Source: Nocardia sp. NBC_00403 (lineage in GTDB: Bacteria > Actinomycetota > Actinomycetes > Mycobacteriales > Mycobacteriaceae). From it: a stretch of DNA of 64,000 nucleotides. A program made the position numbers and the translations under genes. The notes beneath the pieces are model-generated. The model searched no databases and was not told the DNA's origin. It was given only the letters and a program-made list of their open reading frames with translations. Positions 1-6,263 of this stretch are shown here, one piece after another. The stretch is taken from the NCBI RefSeq assembly GCF_036046055.1, contig NZ_CP107939.1, positions 3,038,001 to 3,102,000 of the forward strand. Direction: 5' to 3'. The number at the start of each line of letters is the position of its first letter. The first letter of the stretch is position 1.

Positions 1-140
1 GCTCCGGTGTGGAAATTCCCATACCCAAGTTTCGGGCTAAGTTCACGCCATGCAGCTTTAGCCGACCGGTTCGATGGCACCGGTTTACCCAGGAGGTTGG
101 TTCGCTTCTTACGGCCAACATCGTGTTTCTGCTTACCCAT
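1..140 (-). CDS. Partial small basic protein at the left edge
   Basis: An open frame begins at ATG 140 and runs off the left edge with about 46 codons visible. The N-terminus is very basic (MGKQKHDVGRKKRTN). The start lies four bases after the stop of the upstream gene, which suggests the same transcript. No family is recognised. It could be a small phage-type DNA-binding or structural protein, but that is a guess; the short spacing and open frame are the only support. Confidence 0.4.
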   Translation of the reverse strand, partial: MGKQKHDVGRKKRTNLLGKPVPSNRSAKAAWRELSPKLGYGNFHTG

Positions 141-144
141 TGCT

Positions 145-369
145 CTAATCCGACCAAAGGTCAACCGGCTTGCGGTATCGCTTGAACCAGGTAGCCCGAA
201 TCTCGTCCTCGGACCGCATAGCCGCTTGGTACTGCTTAGATTCCGGCTTAGCTTTCTCAAGTACCGCTAGCCGGTACGGCTCGTAGCTGTTCTCTCGCCA
301 AATCCGATACGCAGTCTCCCGGTCGTCCGCAGTGCTGGCTCGGTGGTAGTGGTAGAACGACTCAGCCAT
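145..369 (-). CDS. Small hypothetical protein (74 aa)
   Basis: A 74-residue charged protein rich in Tyr, Arg and Glu, beginning MAESFYHYHRAS and ending KPVDLWSD. No domain is recognised. Its ATG lies inside the last codons of the upstream 39-residue gene (8-base overlap), so it is probably translated by coupling. The run of very short overlapping genes on one strand is typical of actinophage or integrative-element accessory regions. It is predicted soluble and mostly helical from composition; function unknown. Confidence 0.55.
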   Translation of the reverse strand: MAESFYHYHRASTADDRETAYRIWRENSYEPYRLAVLEKAKPESKQYQAAMRSEDEIRATWFKRYRKPVDLWSD

Positions 370-481
370 GGTTGACCTTATGGGCAGATTCGATCAGTCG
401 GGCCAGCTGCTCGTGTTGCTCGGAGGTTATGGCGGACTCTAGCGCTCGCATAATCGCTGTGCCATATTCGTCTTCGGTCAT
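362..481 (-). CDS. Very small helical protein (39 aa)
   Basis: Begins MTEDEYGTAIMRALESAITS and is 39 residues long, acidic and probably one helical hairpin. The start is fixed by a strong Shine-Dalgarno sequence (GAGGA at 495-491). The frame stays open further upstream, but the terminator-like hairpin at 501-530 argues against an earlier start. It overlaps the next gene by 8 bases. No known family; a regulatory or adaptor micro-protein of a mobile element is one possibility. Confidence 0.5.
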   Translation of the reverse strand: MTEDEYGTAIMRALESAITSEQHEQLARLIESAHKVNHG

Positions 482-500
482 TGCTTCTTCTCCTCGGCAT

Positions 501-530
501 AAAAATGACCCCCAGCGTCCACGCTGCGGG
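501..530 (-). terminator. Rho-independent terminator-like hairpin just before a start site
   Basis: On the minus strand a stem CAGCGT/ACGCTG (513-526), flanked by further C/G pairs, is followed by TCATTTTTA. The T-run ends about five bases before the Shine-Dalgarno sequence of the 39-residue gene, so no separate promoter fits between them. It could be an attenuator or an insulating hairpin. Confidence 0.6.
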
Positions 531-566
531 CCTAAAATAGGTCTCGGTATGTTCGGGTATGAATAG

Positions 567-725
567 CTAGCTGGAGCCTCTACAGGCTTGTTTTTCCCTG
601 AGGGCTTGTGAAGCCCTATGCCGGTAGTCGCGGCTACGCTCTTTCTGGCATTCTTTGCAGTGCCCCGACTTGTATCTGTCTTGCGTCCCTCGGATCGGAT
701 GCCCTCGGGAACAGGCAAGCTTCAT
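567..725 (-). CDS. Small Cys/His zinc-binding-like protein (52 aa)
   Basis: A 52-codon frame from ATG 725 with a perfect GGAGG (734-730) four bases upstream. It starts MKLACSRGHPIRGTQ and continues GHCKECQKERSRDYRHR, giving the order C5, H9, C23, C26. This C-x3-H ... C-x2-C spacing with a basic tail is the pattern of small actinophage zinc-binding proteins. It probably binds nucleic acid, but this is inferred from composition only. It lies between two terminator-like hairpins, so it may be an independently controlled cistron. Confidence 0.6.
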   Translation of the reverse strand: MKLACSRGHPIRGTQDRYKSGHCKECQKERSRDYRHRASQALREKQACRGSS

Positions 726-755
726 GGAACCTCCATTGATGACGTTATCTATCTA

Positions 756-795
756 AGACAAAAGAGAATGCCCCCAGAACAGAAGCCCCGGGGGC
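756..795 (-). terminator. Hairpin with T-rich tail on the minus strand
   Basis: GCCCCC (770-775) pairs with GGGGGC (790-795). On the minus strand it is followed by ATTCTCTTTTGTCTT. It is downstream of the Cys-rich gene at 924-1310 and about 22 bases upstream of the Shine-Dalgarno sequence of the 52-residue gene. The loop is 14 bases, longer than ideal. Confidence 0.45.
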
Positions 796-923
796 CGTAC
801 CTAAGAGAACCAAACGACCGGTGATCCGAATACCGATGCCGTAGGGGCGAACCCCTTACATAAGTAGCGTATTAAGCGTGGAACACAAGTGGAGGCCAGA
901 AGGGGTGAACGTATCGTTACCCC

Positions 924-1310
924 CTATTCCCCTAGGCGGATACCTTGCCGAACTGGCGGAAGCCCAAGACGCTTGAACTGCTCATCACGGAACTGTCGGC
1001 GTGTGCGCCGCAATTCAGCCATCCGGTAGCGGGCCCCCTCGTTGTGCCTCTCCATACGCTCACACTGGTTCCGATTTCTGCACCCTTCACACAGCGCAGG
1101 CCAACGGCCTAGCTGAGTCATCCCCCAGTTGTATGCCTGGATGTTCCTGCGGGTGGTCACAGGGGTACCGCAGTCACGGCACCGACCGCAGTACACGCGG
1201 AACCCTCCGAACTGGATCACATGCCCGTGCGCTGTATCCCAGCGCTTCACGTCCTCGGGGTTCTCTCGTCTCCACTGATCACACTTCGTCTTGTATGGCT
1301 TCACAGTCAT
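924..1310 (-). CDS. Cys-rich protein with two CxxC-type clusters (128 aa)
   Basis: Starts at MTVKPYKTKCDQW; the GGAGG at 1322-1318 is seven bases before this ATG, which decides it over the ATG two codons earlier. Clusters CGRCRDCG (about residue 38) and CEGCRNRNQC (about residue 70) suggest zinc binding. A strongly basic, Arg-rich helical C-terminus follows. This looks like a phage zinc-finger or HNH-adjacent protein, but no HNH signature is visible. A terminator-like hairpin (1330-1360) ends eight bases before its Shine-Dalgarno site. Confidence 0.65.
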   Translation of the reverse strand: MTVKPYKTKCDQWRRENPEDVKRWDTAHGHVIQFGGFRVYCGRCRDCGTPVTTRRNIQAYNWGMTQLGRWPALCEGCRNRNQCERMERHNEGARYRMAELRRTRRQFRDEQFKRLGLPPVRQGIRLGE

Positions 1311-1329
1311 AGTCATTCCTCCAGGCATC

Positions 1330-1360
1330 AAAAAGCCGCCTAGGTTGCCCGTAGGCGGCT
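1330..1360 (-). terminator. Rho-independent terminator
   Basis: A perfect 9-bp stem (AGCCGCCTA 1334-1342 with TAGGCGGCT 1352-1360), 9-base loop, followed on the minus strand by TTTT. It lies after the HTH gene (stop at 1400) and directly before the Shine-Dalgarno site of the Cys-rich gene. Confidence 0.8.
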
Positions 1361-1399
1361 CAGAATCGGTTTTAGGCACTCGGGTGTGGGTCGAGGCTT

Positions 1400-2101
1400 T
1401 TAGCCCCAGAGAAACGATGGATTCTCTGAGAATGGATCTAGACCTGTTCGCCTAGCGGAAATCTCTGCCCAGGGGTCTTCGTCCCGCCGCAGCGGCTTAG
1501 GTGCCGAGTAGTCCACTGCGAGAACCGCACTGGCAGGGTCCGGCAAAATAAGGGGGTCATTTATGACACCATTGAACTCAGTAGTGGTTGCATCAACGGA
1601 AGGATGCTCCGACCATGGGTCGGTGTCTGCGCAGACGGGTTCAATACCCGGCTCCGGGTTGTTCAACCCGTCTCCGGATGTGGTGACACGGATGTCACCA
1701 CTCTTATTAGTAGTTAAAGTATCAGTAGTTAAAGAACTTCTCTTGGGAGAAGTTCTAAGAGTAGTAGGTGTGCCATCCGTGTCACCGTTAGGTGTCATAT
1801 CTGACACCATCTCCGGATACGTCAGCTCGTACGAGTTCGACCAACCGGACGAGTTACCGCGCTCCGCAATCTTCAGCCACCCCGCTGCGATGTTCTGGGC
1901 TATCTGACGCTTAACCGTCCGAAGGCTAAGCCCCGTTGCCTTAGCTAGCGTCTCTTGCTTAACCCACCCCTGCAAATTGTGGTTGTCCATGTAAATCCGG
2001 ATAACATTAACCACGTCTCGGGGCAGCTCACGGTTACCGTTGCGGTTGTAAGACTGATCCCATCGAATGATGGCGGGGGTTTTATCAGTTCGGTCTGTCA
2101 T
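1400..2101 (-). CDS. Helix-turn-helix protein of phage/plasmid type (233 aa)
   Basis: A helix-turn-helix lies at about residues 47-78 (QETLAKATGLSLRTVKRQIA), the usual form in replication-initiation or regulatory proteins of actinobacterial plasmids and phages. The C-terminal two thirds is polar, Ser/Thr/Asp-rich and low complexity until a conserved-looking end with two DPW-type motifs (DPWSEHP, DPWAEIS). The start is MTDRTDK at 2101, with GGAGG about ten bases upstream inside the preceding gene; the open frame extends eight codons further without a site. It overlaps the 57-residue gene by 17 bases. Role inferred: element replication or transcription control. Confidence 0.75.
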   Translation of the reverse strand: MTDRTDKTPAIIRWDQSYNRNGNRELPRDVVNVIRIYMDNHNLQGWVKQETLAKATGLSLRTVKRQIAQNIAAGWLKIAERGNSSGWSNSYELTYPEMVSDMTPNGDTDGTPTTLRTSPKRSSLTTDTLTTNKSGDIRVTTSGDGLNNPEPGIEPVCADTDPWSEHPSVDATTTEFNGVINDPLILPDPASAVLAVDYSAPKPLRRDEDPWAEISARRTGLDPFSENPSFLWG

Positions 2102-2258
2102 TGGCGATTGCCTCCAAGGCAGCATTAATTTGGTTTCGGAGTTCGGTTAGTTCTTCAAGTTCCATCAGCAGATAGGCTGATGTGCCCTCGCGTGTGAGCT
2201 TGTAGTACGCCGATCGTTTGTCGTGGTCGTACCTGATAGAAACCTTTGGCCTACGCAT
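2085..2258 (-). CDS. Small basic/helical protein (57 aa)
   Basis: ATG 2258 to TGA 2085. The first half is basic (MRRPKVSIRYDHDKRSAYYK), and the second half is an amphipathic Leu/Glu helix (YLLMELEELTELRNQIN), suggesting a small dimerising protein. Its 3' end overlaps the start of the HTH gene and contains that gene's GGAGG. It is the first cistron after the promoter-like sequence at 2402-2429. It might be an element repressor or accessory protein; no family is recognised. Confidence 0.55.
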   Translation of the reverse strand: MRRPKVSIRYDHDKRSAYYKLTREGTSAYLLMELEELTELRNQINAALEAIANDRPN

Positions 2259-2279
2259 TTCCGCCCATGTTTAGTAGAC

Positions 2280-2312
2280 CTTTCGGTGCCGGTGGGATAC
2301 CGGCACCGAAAG
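2280..2312 (-). promoter_or_regulatory. Leader hairpin upstream of the 57-aa gene
   Basis: A 14-bp perfect inverted repeat (2280-2293 with 2299-2312) around a GGGAT loop. No T-run follows on the minus strand, so it is more likely a leader structure or protein-binding site than a simple terminator. It ends 21 bases before ATG 2258. Confidence 0.5.
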
Positions 2313-2352
2313 TTTCCATTCGCTAACCTGCATCGCCTTCGTCCCCTTAGGT

Positions 2353-2430
2353 CATTGTCAAGTTTGACGCCATATCATCTGTGTCCGGTGGACGCAATTT
2401 GACAATATCAGCTGTTACTAACGTGTCAAG
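2353..2430. promoter_or_regulatory. Cluster of TGTCAA(G) sites, operator-like
   Basis: GTCAA-GT-TTGAC (2357-2368) is a near-perfect inverted repeat; TTGACA lies at 2399-2404 and TGTCAAG at 2424-2430. The last site reads TAACGTGTCAAG, resembling from memory the stoperator sites of cluster A mycobacteriophages (…TCAAG core). Repressor binding is inferred. Confidence 0.4.
2402..2429 (-). promoter_or_regulatory. Sigma70-like promoter, minus strand
   Basis: TTGACA (2429-2424) and TATTGT (2407-2402) are separated by 16 bases on the minus strand, pointing at the 57-aa/HTH genes. The -35 overlaps a TGTCAA site, so a repressor there would block it. Confidence 0.5.
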
Positions 2431-2645
2431 TGCTGCTTAGGCCCCTTACCCATGGCTTAGCTATTCGTAAGCTAGGGCTTAGATGTGTTTGAGCTGGTCA
2501 CGGCCCATTCGTTCACTTCCACGAAGGCGCATAAACTTCCTGCATATTCTCCCGGTACCGGCGCTTTGGTGGGCTACGCAACGCTTAGACTCCCACCCCC
2601 CGGGTGTAGCGGTTGTCGCCCATCTCCGAGACACAGCCACGTTCG

Positions 2646-3836
2646 TCATTGGCGGCCTTGCGCCTCTATCCCCAGCGACTTCGCTCGATCACGCTCATGG
2701 ACACGCTCACGCGCTCGGGCTTCCTCGCGGTTGCGGTGCTCGTCGGCCGCTGCCGCGTCCACAGATTCCGGCTGACGCTGTTCCCCCGGCTGATCCCACT
2801 GGAGTTGCACAACGCGTACCGAATCCAAGATGCCTGCTCGCTCGGCACGTTCGCGTTGCGCCGCAAAGAATTCCCGGTGTTGTTGGACCCGCGCCACTGC
2901 TTCGGCTTCCCGCGCCTTGTCGGCTTGCTCCGGAGCTGGGCCCTCCGCTTCTCGTGCCTCGCGAGCCTTCTCGGCCGCGTCACGGCCAGCCCGAGCCTTA
3001 TCAGGTTCCCCAGTGTCGACGGCCCTCCCCAGGAGCCAACTGGGTACAGGGAACTCTCGCGCCGCTCGTTCGGCGGCTTCCCGCTCAACCCGCGCGCGTT
3101 CGGCACCTTTCGCCGCTTCCGATGCTTCGCGTGCTGGCTTAGCCAGCACGACAGGTTCGGCTGCCTGACGAGCACGCTCGGCCTGTACCTGCTGTGGTGC
3201 TTCGGCCCGGCCACGTGCAGCGGCTTGGCGGAACACTTCCATCGCGCGGAACTTCTCGGCCCGCTCGCGTGCCCTTGCCAGCTGAGCGATCGTCTCCCGC
3301 CGCTTTTGTAGCTCCTGCGCCTTCTCCTCCCGGGCCTTTTCCCCGACACCTGGCAATTCAAGCTGCTTACCACGCTCTTCTAATTCGAGCTGTTTACCCC
3401 GCACCAAATCCCGACCCAAGGCCCAAATTGTACGGGCGTCAGCTCGAGAGATTTCTAGGTGTGTGAATCTATCGGGAAAGTCTCGCTTCAGACCATTGAT
3501 GAGTTCCTGGCACTCTTTTGAAATCGACTCGCCTTCTACGGAACGCAGCAGATGCTTATGCTTTTCATTGCTCTGAAGAAGTTCCCGCAGTGCCATAAGC
3601 TGCGTTATATCTTTATCGCCATCGATTCGTCCGGATTTATCCTCAATGGAGAAGAGGTGGTCGTCTACTTCTTTCACATGGTCGAATTTGATTCGACCTT
3701 CCGACGTCTCGTATATTCGAGAACCGTGACTATAGCCGTTCTCGCGGTCGCGAAAGAAGTTGCTTGCTCCGTGCTCGAATATGCTTCCGCGCACGTGGGG
3801 CTTGTAACCCTTGCGGTCGTTGTCGTAGTCGTCCAT
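2646..3836 (-). CDS. PD-(D/E)XK nuclease-like protein with long charged helical tail (396 aa)
   Basis: The N-terminal 130 residues carry a pattern fitting a PD-(D/E)XK nuclease core: Glu21 (GSIFEHG), Asp52 (IKFDHV), then Glu65-x-Lys67 (FSIEDKSG) and Gln79-Leu. Residues about 150-396 are an Ala/Arg/Glu-rich, low-complexity helix, probably coiled coil, with repeated REAxxAxR words. The start is ATG 3836, because the GTG four codons earlier lies inside the G-run. It is the last gene of a seven-gene minus-strand set, 72 bases after the 187-residue gene. Activity is inferred from the motif only; an effector, a relaxosome-type protein or a restriction-like nuclease are all possible. Confidence 0.6.
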   Translation of the reverse strand: MDDYDNDRKGYKPHVRGSIFEHGASNFFRDRENGYSHGSRIYETSEGRIKFDHVKEVDDHLFSIEDKSGRIDGDKDITQLMALRELLQSNEKHKHLLRSVEGESISKECQELINGLKRDFPDRFTHLEISRADARTIWALGRDLVRGKQLELEERGKQLELPGVGEKAREEKAQELQKRRETIAQLARARERAEKFRAMEVFRQAAARGRAEAPQQVQAERARQAAEPVVLAKPAREASEAAKGAERARVEREAAERAAREFPVPSWLLGRAVDTGEPDKARAGRDAAEKAREAREAEGPAPEQADKAREAEAVARVQQHREFFAAQRERAERAGILDSVRVVQLQWDQPGEQRQPESVDAAAADEHRNREEARARERVHERDRAKSLGIEAQGRQ

Positions 3837-3908
3837 CGCTGGCCACACCCCCCAGTGTGCGAAATCTGTTGATCAACAGCATCGTGTGGTGAGCCGTCGC
3901 GGAGAAGG

Positions 3909-4472
3909 TCAAGCTTCTTCGTCGAGCTTCTCTTGGTGATAGCTCGCATACTCACGAAAGATTGCGGCTGCTTTCGAGAACATCCCGTCATGATCTCCGG
4001 GATGAAATTCGATCACACCTCGCATCAATCCCCATACGGTTCGTTCGTCTTCGTCTAGCGTGTCGAACCGTAGGGCTGGATTTATGTGATCATAAAACGA
4101 CTTCTCGCGGCCGAACCATTTGTATTCGATCCATTCAGCGCCCGCGAACATAATGAAGCATTCGCCGATGAAACATATAAAGGCATCGGCCATATCGGCA
4201 TTCTCGGGTGCCATCGCGGTCGGCATATCCGGGAACAGTTCCGCGACAATAGGGTCGAGGCGTTTAACCTCCGCCGAGCCTTCGGGCCACGGCTCCGAAG
4301 GGAAGCGGCTTATACCTGCATGGTCCATGAACTTCTGGGCTTGTGCTTTGCGCCGCTCGGGGTCTATCCATTTCCCCCATGCGGTCTGCTCGACCGGTAC
4401 GCCGAGGTCCATCGCCATCTGTTCGTCGTCCACTGGCCGGGCCTTCCCCTCGTGCTGGCTGCCTGATGTCAT
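3909..4472 (-). CDS. Hypothetical protein (187 aa), possibly immunity-like
   Basis: An acidic soluble protein. Its central segment CFIGECFIMFAGAEWIEY is the most structured part; a G-E followed by a glycine/tryptophan strand is reminiscent of several small immunity-type families, but I cannot name one with confidence. Its ATG overlaps the stop of the 63-residue gene by four bases. Position directly before the nuclease-like gene would fit a partner or inhibitor of that protein, which is inference. Confidence 0.5.
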   Translation of the reverse strand: MTSGSQHEGKARPVDDEQMAMDLGVPVEQTAWGKWIDPERRKAQAQKFMDHAGISRFPSEPWPEGSAEVKRLDPIVAELFPDMPTAMAPENADMADAFICFIGECFIMFAGAEWIEYKWFGREKSFYDHINPALRFDTLDEDERTVWGLMRGVIEFHPGDHDGMFSKAAAIFREYASYHQEKLDEEA

Positions 4473-4660
4473 GGCGCATCGAATCTAGTCGGCTCGTCGG
4501 TGTCGCAGCGGTGAGACGCCGCCTTTTGAAGGCGGGCGGCAGCCGTGTTGTATGCATCCGCGAGTGGCCCGGTCGGGGGAAGGCCCCCGTCATGAAACGC
4601 ATCCGAGGCGCGCCGGAACCCAGCAAGGGCGGCTTGGTATTCGGCGTCTGGTGTGCTCAT
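4469..4660 (-). CDS. Small helical protein (63 aa)
   Basis: Begins MSTPDAEYQAALAGFRRAS and is Ala-rich, likely a helical hairpin with a disordered C-terminus. GAGGAGG lies six bases before the ATG. Both ends overlap neighbours by four bases (ATGA), indicating tight translational coupling in the operon. The length is shorter than WXG100 proteins and no WxG is seen. Function unknown. Confidence 0.55.
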   Translation of the reverse strand: MSTPDAEYQAALAGFRRASDAFHDGGLPPTGPLADAYNTAAARLQKAASHRCDTDEPTRFDAP

Positions 4661-4971
4661 GACATGCCTCCTCGTCGGTCAGGGGATGTGCAGGGGATGC
4701 GGTGGGTCGGGGTGATGAGGTCGCACGCTATCGCGATGGCGCGGGCGTGTTTGATGTGGTCGACGCTCGGCGCGATAACCATGGTGGCACCCATATTGTG
4801 TGCTGTGGCGACGATGAGGGTGGTCGGCATGAACGTGTCGTGCGCGATGGTGACCAGCCGTGTCAGGGTGTATCCGTGCTTGTCGGCCAACTCGGTGATG
4901 ACTCGTTCGTCTCGCAACAGGTGCGGGCCGCTGACATCGAGCAGTAGCAGCCCGATCGCTTTGACAGTCAT
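4657..4971 (-). CDS. Resolvase N-domain-like small protein (104 aa)
   Basis: The fold pattern (…LLLLDVSG…LLRDERVITELADKHGYTL…) and the later TLIVATAHNMGATMVIAPSVDHI resemble the N-terminal part of serine resolvases and of resolvase-like proteins common beside DUF397 genes in actinomycetes. The catalytic Ser context (YxRVSxxxQ) is not evident and no DNA-binding domain is present, so it is unlikely to recombine DNA. It overlaps both neighbours by four bases. Confidence 0.5.
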   Translation of the reverse strand: MTVKAIGLLLLDVSGPHLLRDERVITELADKHGYTLTRLVTIAHDTFMPTTLIVATAHNMGATMVIAPSVDHIKHARAIAIACDLITPTHRIPCTSPDRRGGMS

Positions 4972-5282
4972 CGGGGTTCGCCGTTCGACGGGTCGGCGGT
5001 CACGTCTGGTTCGATGGGAGCCTGTGCCGGTGGTCGGTGGGCTCTATTCGGCCATGCGATCCCTAACACCTCACGGTCATCTTTCACCCGGACATCTGTC
5101 CATCGGCACCGTTGCAGCGGATCGCCACCGGTGTGCATCTCGATGCGGCCATCGAGCAGCGACACCCATTTCCGGCACGAGTGCTGGGGGCATATCACCT
5201 TGATCAGTGCGCCGTCTGCACTGAAACCACTTCCGCCGCAATGAGACAGGTTGATCTGCGGGCCGCAACCACATTCAGGCAT
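4968..5282 (-). CDS. Cys-rich small protein (104 aa)
   Basis: Starts MPECGCGPQINLSHCGGSG with GGGAGG seven bases upstream; a longer frame exists but lacks a site. Cysteines at CGCG, HCGG, ICPQHSC and RCRW may bind a metal. It overlaps the upstream gene by eight bases (ATGCCTGA) and the downstream gene by four. No recognised family. It may be a zinc-stabilised adaptor in the operon. Confidence 0.5.
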   Translation of the reverse strand: MPECGCGPQINLSHCGGSGFSADGALIKVICPQHSCRKWVSLLDGRIEMHTGGDPLQRCRWTDVRVKDDREVLGIAWPNRAHRPPAQAPIEPDVTADPSNGEPR

Positions 5283-5754
5283 ACGACACCTCCCGCACCT
5301 TGCCCGGTCCCAAACACGCACGAACCGAGACGATCACGGCAAGCCCGGACGGCCGGAACGTGTCTCGTGGTGGCTCTACCCAATAGCGGACTTCGCTTAA
5401 CCGGGCAGTGGGTGACGGCAACGCGATCGTGCCACCGTCACGGATAACGGACACGTTGTTCCGAAACAAGTCAGCGAACACAGCGGCATCGTCGGGGACA
5501 TCCGCGCGGATGAGGTACAGCCACTGGTCCGACCTGGGAAGCGCCAGTATCGGACCGACAGCCGCACCTCGACGGCTCATGTCGTGTCTGACCGCTTGCC
5601 CGAGCGGCACAGGCATTCTCACCGCCCACACGTGTGTCGCTTTCATGATGATCCGGCCCAAGCTCGGTGGGTCGACTGTCGCGGGCAGATCGCACACCCG
5701 CCGATAGAAGATGCAGCGCGACATCGGAGTATCCCCAAACGGTATGTGTTCCAT
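5275..5754 (-). CDS. Hypothetical protein, actinomycete family seen near XRE-DUF397 pairs (159 aa)
   Basis: The core (WAVRMPVPLGQAVRHDM … GPILALPRSDQWLYLIR … GGTIALPSPTA … PSGLAVIVSVRAC) resembles a family frequent beside XRE/DUF397 genes in Nocardia, often annotated vaguely as primase-like or DNA-binding; I do not assign a function. The start at 5754 is chosen because it lies four bases after the stop of the upstream gene, with GAGG nine bases before. MSRCIF, ten codons in, is the alternative. Confidence 0.55.
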   Translation of the reverse strand: MEHIPFGDTPMSRCIFYRRVCDLPATVDPPSLGRIIMKATHVWAVRMPVPLGQAVRHDMSRRGAAVGPILALPRSDQWLYLIRADVPDDAAVFADLFRNNVSVIRDGGTIALPSPTARLSEVRYWVEPPRDTFRPSGLAVIVSVRACLGPGKVREVSYA

Positions 5755-5758
5755 CGGG

Positions 5759-6004
5759 TTAAACCTCGGCGTGCATTGACGGCGGTGTGGTGCGCCCGAT
5801 GGCGGGGGGCTCGTCACCCCGCCACCGGGACGATTCTGTGGAGGCAGGCGGCGGGCCTGCCCACTCCCGAACTGCGGCCACGAACTGTCCGAAAAGTTCA
5901 GTGGCGGATTCGCCTGCGCGCGCTTCGCCCACTTCGAAGGTGATTGTGTAGGCGGGGGGCGGCCCGACAAGCGGGTCTCGTTGTGGAAGCTCGTTGTTCG
6001 GCAT
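5759..6004 (-). CDS. Small hypothetical protein, first gene of the operon (81 aa)
   Basis: MPNNELPQRDPLVGPPP…, with GGAGG nine bases before ATG 6004. A short central segment (YTITFEVGEARAGESATELFGQFVAAVREW) looks folded; both ends are Pro-rich and probably disordered. It is the first of seven genes reading leftward and is divergent from the XRE-DUF5753 gene, so the shared 260-base interval probably controls both. No family recognised. Confidence 0.5.
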   Translation of the reverse strand: MPNNELPQRDPLVGPPPAYTITFEVGEARAGESATELFGQFVAAVREWAGPPPASTESSRWRGDEPPAIGRTTPPSMHAEV

Positions 6005-6142
6005 CGGCCGACCTCCGGTGCATCGACTGCGGTTGGGTGCGCCCGGTGCTCCTGAAAAAACTGTCCTTTGATAAGGGGAAGGGGGACGGTTTGTCCTCCC
6101 GGACGCAGATCCAGTGAAACACTGAATGATGTATGTGAGGAG

Positions 6143-6225
6143 TACTCCAGAGGTATTGCGCTCGATCTAAATTCACTCCAGACAGGCTGAATACTCCAGG
6201 CAGGCTGACTATTCCAATCAGCTTG
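6143..6225. promoter_or_regulatory. 18-bp periodic direct repeats, operator-like
   Basis: ACTCCAGACAGGCTGAAT (6175), ACTCCAGGCAGGCTGACT (6193) and ATTCCAATCAGCTTGG (6211) repeat with an exact 18-base period; another TACTCCAGAGG lies at 6143. They sit in the divergent promoter interval just before the XRE gene, so autoregulation by its product is a reasonable inference. Confidence 0.5.
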
Positions 6226-6263
6226 GTATGGCCTCAAGGCTCAGCAACGAAAGGCGACTCTCT

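Larger units (their letters stand above)
2259..2645. other. Non-coding control region between two minus-strand gene sets
   Basis: About 390 bases with no convincing gene. It holds a 14-bp perfect hairpin (2280-2312), a promoter-like sequence (2402-2429) and three TGTCAA/TTGACA sites (2353-2430). The right part (2435-2645) follows the stop of the nuclease-like gene and shows no clear terminator. Confidence 0.6.

Noticed and set aside
601..617. AGGGCTT/AAGCCCT hairpin as a terminator
   Set aside because: It lies within the 52-residue coding frame and has no T-run on either strand downstream.
2483..3311. Long open frames on the plus strand opposite the nuclease-like gene
   Set aside because: They are antisense to the Ala/Arg/Glu-rich coiled-coil tail; their Arg/Pro-rich composition is what the complement of such a tail gives, and they have no ribosome sites.
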